A DNA stretch of 12,874 bases from NCBI GenBank assembly GCA_946481225.1, contig CAMLNJ010000027.1:1-12874 (forward strand). The letters are read 5' to 3'. Source of the stretch: an uncultured Verrucomicrobiota bacterium (GTDB lineage: Bacteria > Verrucomicrobiota > Verrucomicrobiae > Opitutales > Opitutaceae). Positions 6,670 to 12,067 of this stretch are shown piece by piece (the first letter of the stretch is position 1; each line of letters begins with the position of its first letter). The notes below the pieces were generated by a model. It ran no database searches and was not told the origin of the DNA. It saw only the letters and a program-made list of their open reading frames with translations. The translations under genes and the position numbers were made by a program.

Positions 6670-9183
6670 TTATCCGGCGGACGGGCGGGCGGGGAGGCGG
6701 ACTTTGACGGGGCGTCCCTCGTAACGGACCTCCACCGACGTATCGGCTTCGCTGATACCGGTGCCGACGCCGGGGGCGACGAGCACGGCGCGGAAGACGC
6801 GGTTTTTGGGCATGCCGGGGAACCCGCCCTCGCGCGCGCCGATGACCAGCTTCTTCGCCTTGTCGTTCCAAGTGATCGGAATCGTCGAATATTCGCGCTT
6901 TTCGTGGCCCCAGCCGTCGCCTGCGTCTTCGTAGAAAAGGCAGGAGCCGTCGGCGCCCGGGTAGACGCGAAGCTCGATGGGGGCGGCGGGGTTTTCGCCG
7001 GAGTGTTGCACGCGGGGGCCGAGGGGGAGGATGGATCCGGCTTTGACGAAGACGGGGGAGCGCGAGAGCGGAGCCTCGGCCTTGACGGTTTGTCCGCCGG
7101 AGAGCGGACGGCCGCTCCAGAAGTCGATCCACGCGGAGTTCGCGGGCAGGTAGACGTCCACGGTTTTGGCGGGGTTCGTCACGGGGGCTGAGCCGGGGCC
7201 GTAGAGCATGGGCGCGAGGACGGGGGCGATCATGAGCTCCTCGCCGACCATGAACTGGGTTTTCAGGTCGTGAGTTTTGGCGTCGGAGGGGAAGGAAAAG
7301 GCGACGGGGCGGATCCAGGAGCCGTTTTGCCGCGAGACGCGTCCGCCCAAGGAGTAGAGATGCGGCAGCAGGCGGTAGCGGAGGGCGATGGTGTCGATGA
7401 TGGCGTCGTAGAACGGGGTGCCGGGCTCGCCGAAGCGCCAGGGCTCGCGGGGGGTATCCGTGCCGTGGCTACGGAACATCGGAAGGAATGCGCCGAACTG
7501 CAGCCAGCGGGTGTAGAGCTCGCGGTAGCCGAGGTCGTGGACGCCTTGGTCGAACTCGCCGCGCCAGAACCACTGGCTTCGTTTGGCGACGAAGAAGGCG
7601 CCTATGTCGGTGGTGATGTAGGGGTGGCCGGCGGCGCTGATGCTTTGCAGCGAGACCACTTCCTTGGCGAGGGTCGCCCAACTGGCCGCGATGTCGCCGG
7701 TCCAGAGAACCGAGCCGGTGCGCTGGCTGCCGGCGTAGCCGGAGCGGGTGAGGTTGAGCACGCGTCGGTCGGGAGCGGCCTTGCGTTGGTTTTCGAAGAT
7801 GCCGGTCGAGCCCCACAGGGCGTAGGCGTTGAGGTATTGGGGGTCGATGATCTTGGCCAGGCCTCCGATGTTGGCGGAGTCGTGGTCGGCGAGGCGGTGT
7901 TCGCCCCACCAATCCGCGTTTTCGGGTTCGGTCGAGTCGCACCACCACCCGTCCATGCCATGTTGGCCAAAAGGTTTCCAGGCGGCGGCCTCCCAGTAGA
8001 GCTCGCGGGCCCGGGGACTGGAAAAATCGATGAACGGCGTGCCCGCGAGCGTGTGGCCGGCGGCCTTGAGGGCCTTGCCGGCGGTGGAGCGATCGCTGGG
8101 GTTGGGCCAGATGGAGACGATCACGCGGGCGTTTTCCTCATGAACGTCTCGGATCATTTTCGCCACGTCGGGATAGCGGCTGGTGTCCACGTCGCCGCCC
8201 CACTGGTCGGGGAGCCAGTAGTTCCAATCCTGCACGATGACATCGAGCGGGATCTTGCGCCGACGGAACTCCTTCACCGTGGAGACGAGCTCGTCCTGGG
8301 TGGCGTAGCGCTCCTTGGACTGGACGTAGCCGTAGGACCAGCGGGGCAGCATGGCGGCCGCGCCGGTGAGCAGACGGTAGCCGGCGACGGCGCCGTCCAT
8401 GTCGGGGCCGTGGATGAAGTAATAGTCGAGGTCGTCGACCACGTCGAAGGAGAGCGATCCGCCTCCGGCGCCGTCGGCGAAGGTCATCGCGGAGTAGGCG
8501 TCGAAGAGGAGTCCGTATCCGCGGGTGGATACGACGGAGGGGATGAGGATGCGGAGGTTGTGCTGGTAAAGGCGTTTCGTGGTGCCGCGCAGGTTGAGGT
8601 CGGAGGTCTCGTCGAAGCCCAGCCCGTAGAGCGCCTCGCCGTCGGCGAAGCGGAAGGCGAGCCGGCCTTTCCAGGCATCGCGGTCCTTGCCCTGGATGTA
8701 TTTGCCGACGAGCTCGCGTTCGCCGTCCACGGTCCGGACCTTGGTGATGGTGGCGGGATCGGCGAGGGACTTGATGACATCCGTTTTTTCCAGAGCGCGG
8801 GGGCGGGCGGGGTCTTCGGTCAGGAGCTGTTTTCCGGCGGGCGTGAAATAGGACAGCGCCTCGGAGTCGCGATCGATGCGCACGACGAGCTCGGCGGAGC
8901 GCAGCTCGACATGGCGGTCGGTTTCTCGGAGGCGAATGGTTCCGGGCCGTCCGTCGACGGGCACGCGCATGAGGCTGGGTTTGGTCGACCAGGCGGCGTT
9001 CCTGGTCGCGCGCACGCGAACGATGCGGTCGGTGATGAAGTCGACCTGCAAGCGGCTCTCGGTGAGCGTGAATTCCGCTCCGTCCGGAAAGGGTTTCGCT
9101 TGCTCCACTTTCGCCTGAAGACCGAGAGGAGCGCAGCCGATGAGGGTTAGAAAGAACAGCGGGGATGATAGAACTTTTTTCAT
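6670..9183 (-). CDS. GH31 alpha-xylosidase/alpha-glucosidase, possible lipoprotein
   Basis: This 837-residue retaining exo-alpha-glycosidase starts at the ATG at 9181-9183, where the frame changes from Arg/Pro-rich nonsense to MKKVLSSPLFFLTLIGCAPL, a signal sequence. LIGC at 14-17 fits a lipobox, but cleavage after GLQA (24) is also possible. About 25-250 is the N-terminal beta-sandwich (GEALYGLGFDE, 182-192). The barrel spans about 280-610, with IPLDVIVQDWNYW (311-323), DGWWCDSTEPE (411-421), TRSGYAGSQRTGSVLWTGD (479-497) and FRSHGTDTPREPW (570-582). D416 is the expected nucleophile and D497 the acid/base. The C-terminal sandwich and DUF5110 domain follow (LRVYPGADGSCLFYEDAGDG, 738-757; GSFPGM-like GGFPGM). 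The WW-D-EP form and the pentose-rich context favour alpha-xylosidase on xyloglucan or xylan oligosaccharides, but alpha-glucosidase is not excluded. The PA14 insert of some bacterial xyloglucan alpha-xylosidases is missing. The leader is CT-rich (ATCCTCTCTAC) with no Shine-Dalgarno sequence. Confidence 0.92.
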   Translation of the reverse strand: MKKVLSSPLFFLTLIGCAPLGLQAKVEQAKPFPDGAEFTLTESRLQVDFITDRIVRVRATRNAAWSTKPSLMRVPVDGRPGTIRLRETDRHVELRSAELVVRIDRDSEALSYFTPAGKQLLTEDPARPRALEKTDVIKSLADPATITKVRTVDGERELVGKYIQGKDRDAWKGRLAFRFADGEALYGLGFDETSDLNLRGTTKRLYQHNLRILIPSVVSTRGYGLLFDAYSAMTFADGAGGGSLSFDVVDDLDYYFIHGPDMDGAVAGYRLLTGAAAMLPRWSYGYVQSKERYATQDELVSTVKEFRRRKIPLDVIVQDWNYWLPDQWGGDVDTSRYPDVAKMIRDVHEENARVIVSIWPNPSDRSTAGKALKAAGHTLAGTPFIDFSSPRARELYWEAAAWKPFGQHGMDGWWCDSTEPENADWWGEHRLADHDSANIGGLAKIIDPQYLNAYALWGSTGIFENQRKAAPDRRVLNLTRSGYAGSQRTGSVLWTGDIAASWATLAKEVVSLQSISAAGHPYITTDIGAFFVAKRSQWFWRGEFDQGVHDLGYRELYTRWLQFGAFLPMFRSHGTDTPREPWRFGEPGTPFYDAIIDTIALRYRLLPHLYSLGGRVSRQNGSWIRPVAFSFPSDAKTHDLKTQFMVGEELMIAPVLAPMLYGPGSAPVTNPAKTVDVYLPANSAWIDFWSGRPLSGGQTVKAEAPLSRSPVFVKAGSILPLGPRVQHSGENPAAPIELRVYPGADGSCLFYEDAGDGWGHEKREYSTIPITWNDKAKKLVIGAREGGFPGMPKNRVFRAVLVAPGVGTGISEADTSVEVRYEGRPVKVRLPARPSAG

Positions 9184-9198
9184 GTAGAGAGGATGAGA

Positions 9199-9237
9199 GC
9201 CAAGGGGAGGGGACGCACAATGCCGGTGATCCTTGGC
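9199..9237. repeat. Spaced inverted repeat upstream of GH31
   Basis: GCCAAGG (9199-9205) and CCTTGGC (9231-9237) are perfect 7-base arms separated by 25 bases, starting 15 bases upstream of the GH31 start codon and lying inside the 83-base gap after the esterase. It could be a regulator site or a loose mRNA hairpin over the leader. A chance match is also quite possible. Confidence 0.3.
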
Positions 9238-9266
9238 AGGAAGGGTGTCTGAAGCGACGTGCGGGA

Positions 9267-10175
9267 TCAGGGTGCTGCCGGGGGAACCGGCGCTTCGAGA
9301 AAGCGCCGGCCTTTCAGCCAGGCGAGGCAGGCCTCGGGCCAGCCCTCGATGGGGGCGCCGGGCCAGCCGAGGCCGAGGCCGTGGCCGCCTTTTTCGTAGA
9401 GGTGCAACTCGAAAGGCACGCCGGCGCGGCGGAGCGCCGCGGCGAATTGGAGGCTGTTTTCCACCGGCACGGCGGCGTCCTCGACGGTGTGCCAGAGGAA
9501 GCAGGGCGGAGTGTCGGCCGTCACCTGGGTCTCGTTGGAGAGGAGTCTGACGAGCTCGGCGGAGGGGTTGTGGTCGAGCAGGAAGTATTTCGAACCGCCG
9601 TGGGTAAACTCGCCCATCGTGACGACGGGGTAGCAGAGAATGCCGAGGTCGGGGCGGGAGCTTTCGCGTTCGACGGGGTCGGAGGAGTCGGCCTGGCCGG
9701 CGTCGAAGTGGGTGAGGAGCGTGGAGGCGAGGTGGCCGCCGGCGGAGGAGCCGATGACGCCGATGCGCGCGGGGTCGAGCCCCTCGGCGCGGGCCCGCGC
9801 TCGAAGTGTGCGCAACGCGCGGGCGGCGTCGTGGAGCATCGCGGGGTGGCGGTAGCCGGCGGAGCCGAGGCGATATTGGAGGACGTAGGCGGTGACGCCG
9901 CGGCCGGCGAGCCACTCCGCGTAGCCTTTGCCCTCGTGCTCGGCCAGGAATTGGTAACCGCCGCCGGGCAGGACGAGAATGGTGGCGCCGTTGGCGGTGC
10001 CGTCGGCGGGCGCGTAACGGGTGAGGGTGGGGATGTCTTTGGGCTCGGCGCCGAGCGCGCCGGGCGCGCTGTTGGGCCAGAGAGGCGCGGGCTCGGCGGG
10101 CGCGGATGCGAGGGGAAGCGAGGTCATGGCGGCGAGTCCAAGGAGGAGGATGGAGCGGGGGAGGAGCGAATGCAC
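9267..10175 (-). CDS. Secreted alpha/beta-hydrolase esterase (probable sugar acetylesterase)
   Basis: I place the start at GTG 10173-10175, giving 302 residues that begin with a good signal peptide (LPRSILLLGLAAMTSLPLASA, cut near APAEP). An in-frame ATG at 10271 would add 32 Pro/Arg/Ser-rich residues before it and is unlikely. The fold is an alpha/beta hydrolase: ILVLPGGGYQFLAEHEG (66-82) supplies the oxyanion loop, VTAYVLQYRLG (94-104) follows, and GSSAGGHLAS (142-151) is the nucleophile elbow with S144. YPVVTMGEFTHGGSKYFLL (182-200) is a lid segment typical of polysaccharide-locus esterases. D233 (VEDAAVPVEN) and H265 (GGHGLGLG) complete the triad. Homologues near glycosidase genes usually remove acetyl groups from hemicellulose; the acyl group here is an inference. 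The Pro/Ala tail after KGRRF contains a strong hairpin at DNA level. The gene is separated from GH29 by the largest gap in the window and from GH31 by 83 bases. Confidence 0.85.
   Translation of the reverse strand: MHSLLPRSILLLGLAAMTSLPLASAPAEPAPLWPNSAPGALGAEPKDIPTLTRYAPADGTANGATILVLPGGGYQFLAEHEGKGYAEWLAGRGVTAYVLQYRLGSAGYRHPAMLHDAARALRTLRARARAEGLDPARIGVIGSSAGGHLASTLLTHFDAGQADSSDPVERESSRPDLGILCYPVVTMGEFTHGGSKYFLLDHNPSAELVRLLSNETQVTADTPPCFLWHTVEDAAVPVENSLQFAAALRRAGVPFELHLYEKGGHGLGLGWPGAPIEGWPEACLAWLKGRRFLEAPVPPAAP
9287..9309. repeat. Strong hairpin in the 3' end of the esterase gene
   Basis: CCGGCGCTT (9287-9295) and AAGCGCCGG (9301-9309) make a perfect 9-bp stem with a 5-base loop. It ends 17 bases before the esterase stop triplet (9267-9269), in codons for the RRFLEAP segment, outside the catalytic fold. 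On the minus strand it is followed by TTCCCCC and not by a T-run, so it is not a classical intrinsic terminator. It may stabilise the mRNA 3' end, slow transcription, or be a repetitive extragenic palindrome that spread into the gene end. Confidence 0.6.
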
Positions 10176-10285
10176 GGGGGAAGGGGGCGGACGGCAGGGC
10201 AGGGGCGGGGCTATCGTTTTCGGGGGCGGCGGGCAGCGGGAGGGGGAACTTTGTCGTGGGTTAAACTTCACTGCGGGCGGGAGTG

Positions 10286-10303
10286 CGCGTGCTTGCGCAC
10301 GCG
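10286..10303. repeat. GC-rich palindrome in the GH29/esterase gap (second hairpin)
   Basis: CGCGTGC (10286-10292) and GCACGCG (10297-10303) form a 7-bp stem with a TTGC loop. A shifted pairing, GTGCGC with GCGCAC, is also possible. It lies directly after the hairpin at 10306-10329 in the reading direction of the genes, only two bases away, so the two form a tandem palindromic unit. No T-run follows at once. Confidence 0.6.
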
Positions 10304-10305
10304 TC

Positions 10306-10329
10306 GACGGGCGGAGGGACCCGCCCGTC
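10306..10329. repeat. Perfect 9-bp hairpin just downstream of the GH29 stop (terminator-like)
   Basis: GACGGGCGG (10306-10314) and CCGCCCGTC (10321-10329) form a 9-bp stem around a 6-base loop, beginning 13 bases past the GH29 stop codon in transcription direction. The position suits transcription termination, attenuation or 3' end protection of the GH29 message. There is no T-tract, so an intrinsic terminator is not shown. With the neighbouring hairpin it makes a compact double palindrome of about 44 bases. The rest of the 167-base gap (10176-10285) holds only C-rich sequence with one AT-rich patch (GTTTAA near 10260) and no promoter I can defend. Confidence 0.6.
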
Positions 10330-10342
10330 CACCTTGACGGGT

Positions 10343-12031
10343 TCAGTCGCGGAGCGTGATCTCGAACACGGCGGCGATGTCGTTGGGCACGGAAGCCGGC
10401 GCCTCGATGCGGAGGGCCTCGGCGTTTTGCGACCAGACGGGTTTCTCGTCGGAGCCGATCAGGCGGACGGAGGCGACAGGGGCGTCGAGGAGGCCGGCGG
10501 CGGAGCCGAGGGATTTGATGCTCACGGCGCTCTTCGGCGCGCCCATGAGGAAGGCGTAGAGCTTGCCGCCCTTGACGGTGAAGCGGACGTCCTCGGCGGT
10601 GAAGGGTTTGATGTTGTGCTCGTTGAAATTGCCGCCGCTGCCCGTTTCGGAGGCGGCCATCTGCGGGCCTTCGCCGAGGACTTTCCAGGGGCGGGTGCCG
10701 TGGATGGCCTCCTGGTTGATCTGCATCCAGGCGGCGATGCCTTCGACGAAGGCGATCTCGATGGCATCGGGCTCGCCGTCGCCGTTAAGCGGGACGTTGA
10801 GGAGGAGGTTGCCGTTTTTGCTGACGACGTCGATGAGGGTGTGGACGACGGTGCGGGCGTCCTTGTAGCCGTGGCGGTCGCGGACGTCGGTGTTGTAGTG
10901 CCAGTCGCCGAGGCAGGTGTCGGTCTGCCAGGGGAGGGGCTCGATGACGTGGCTGCGACCGCGTTCGATGTCGAGGGCCATGCATTCCTTTTGGTCGGGC
11001 TCGAGGATCTTGCCGAAGAGCATGCCGTCGTCGCCGCGCCAGCGGTTGTTCTGGTTGTAGAAGTGGGCGGCGATCTTCAGGCCGGCGTCGCTGGCGGGCC
11101 AGAGGGGGAGGGCGGTGTCGTCGAAGTAGATGAGATCGGGCTGGTATTTGTTAATCAGGTCGATGGTGCGGTTGTAGAACTTGTCGCAGTAGGCCTGGTC
11201 GGGGGGCGTGACGCCGTTGCCCCATTCCCAGATCGCGTGGATGGTCTTGGGGTCGTCGAAGTTGGCGACGGGCGCGTGGCGTTGTTCGTAGAGCTCCTGC
11301 GGGTCGAGGCCCTCCCACCAGGTTCCCTTGCCGTCGGCGGCGGCGAGCTTGCCGTCGTAGGGGATTCCCGAATACGGGCCTTTTTTGTCCGCGCCCTGCG
11401 AGGGCTCATACCAGGTCCAGGCGTGGGAGGCGTGGACGCTGACGCCGAACTTGAGGCCGTTGGCGCGGGCGGCCTTTTCCCAGCCGGCGATGATGTTTTT
11501 CCCGGGGCCGACGCGGAGGGTGTTCCACGACTGGTATTTGGAGTCCCAGAGGTCGAGGTTGTCGTGGTGGTTGGCGAGGGCGAAGAAGTATTTCGCCCCG
11601 GCCCGCTTGTAGAGGGCGACGAGTTTCTCGGGGTCCCACTTGGCGGCCTTCCAGGCGTGGATGACCTCCTTGAAGCCGGCCTTCGAGGGATGGCCGTAGG
11701 TTTCGCGGTGGGAGGCGGTGACGTTGGTGCCCCAGAGCGGGCCGTCTTCGAAATAGAGGTGGCGCGCATACCAGTCGCCGCGGCCGGGCTGGCATTGCGG
11801 TCCCCAGTGGGCCCAGATGCCGAACTTGGCGTCGCGGAACCAGTCGGGGACCTCGTATTGCTTCAGCGAGTCCCAGGTGGGGGCGAATTTGCCCGAGGCG
11901 ACGGGTTCGGCGGAGGTGTCGACGATGACCGAGGGTTGGGCGGAGCTGGGGATGCCTTGCATGACGGAGGGAAGGGCGAGGAGGGCGAGGAGGGCGGAGA
12001 GGGCTGCCAGGGAAAGGCGTGTTTTCTTCAT
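10343..12031 (-). CDS. GH29 alpha-L-fucosidase, secreted
   Basis: This 562-residue retaining alpha-L-fucosidase acts outside the cytoplasm. The signal peptide (MKKTRLSLAALSALLALLAL) probably ends near MQG or SSA, about residues 24-31. The catalytic (beta/alpha)8 barrel covers about 50-440: WFRDAKFGIWAHWGPQ (64-79), YKRAGAKYFFALANHHDNLD (141-160), LWDSKYQSWN (161-170), NGLKFGVSVHASHAW, YQPDLIYFDD (296-305), PLPWQTDTCLGDWHYN (365-380) and SKNGNLLLNVPL (404-415). D304 in IYFDD is the expected nucleophile; the acid/base is poorly conserved in this family and I do not assign it. Residues about 475-562 form the usual C-terminal beta-sandwich (DVRFTVKGGKLYAFLMG). The usual KHHDG is NHHDN here, and the common WE motif is WQTD, which suggests a distinct GH29 subgroup. 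It starts 36 bases after the GH2-like gene. The leader CCACCTCTCCTCG lacks a Shine-Dalgarno sequence. Confidence 0.93.
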   Translation of the reverse strand: MKKTRLSLAALSALLALLALPSVMQGIPSSAQPSVIVDTSAEPVASGKFAPTWDSLKQYEVPDWFRDAKFGIWAHWGPQCQPGRGDWYARHLYFEDGPLWGTNVTASHRETYGHPSKAGFKEVIHAWKAAKWDPEKLVALYKRAGAKYFFALANHHDNLDLWDSKYQSWNTLRVGPGKNIIAGWEKAARANGLKFGVSVHASHAWTWYEPSQGADKKGPYSGIPYDGKLAAADGKGTWWEGLDPQELYEQRHAPVANFDDPKTIHAIWEWGNGVTPPDQAYCDKFYNRTIDLINKYQPDLIYFDDTALPLWPASDAGLKIAAHFYNQNNRWRGDDGMLFGKILEPDQKECMALDIERGRSHVIEPLPWQTDTCLGDWHYNTDVRDRHGYKDARTVVHTLIDVVSKNGNLLLNVPLNGDGEPDAIEIAFVEGIAAWMQINQEAIHGTRPWKVLGEGPQMAASETGSGGNFNEHNIKPFTAEDVRFTVKGGKLYAFLMGAPKSAVSIKSLGSAAGLLDAPVASVRLIGSDEKPVWSQNAEALRIEAPASVPNDIAAVFEITLRD

Positions 12032-12067
12032 CGAGGAGAGGTGGATGGATGCGTGAATGGGCGGGGC

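Noticed and set aside
5923..7191. Open plus-strand frame of 422 codons over the GH127/GH31 junction
   Set aside because: It spans parts of two well-supported minus-strand genes and their gap, with the same low-information antisense composition.
7270..9150. Open plus-strand frame of 626 codons opposite GH31
   Set aside because: Gly/Val/Ala/Glu-rich shadow with no recognisable domain, entirely inside a confident GH31 gene on the other strand.
9184..9915. Upstream in-frame extension of GH31 to 9915 giving a 1081-residue protein
   Set aside because: The added residues are Arg/Pro-rich and overlap the esterase gene in another frame. A lipobox-like signal sequence begins at 9183, so the true start is there.
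10176..10342. Sigma70-type promoter for the esterase
   Set aside because: AT-rich patches near 10220 and 10260 do not give -35 and -10 boxes with acceptable spacing, so I cannot support a promoter.
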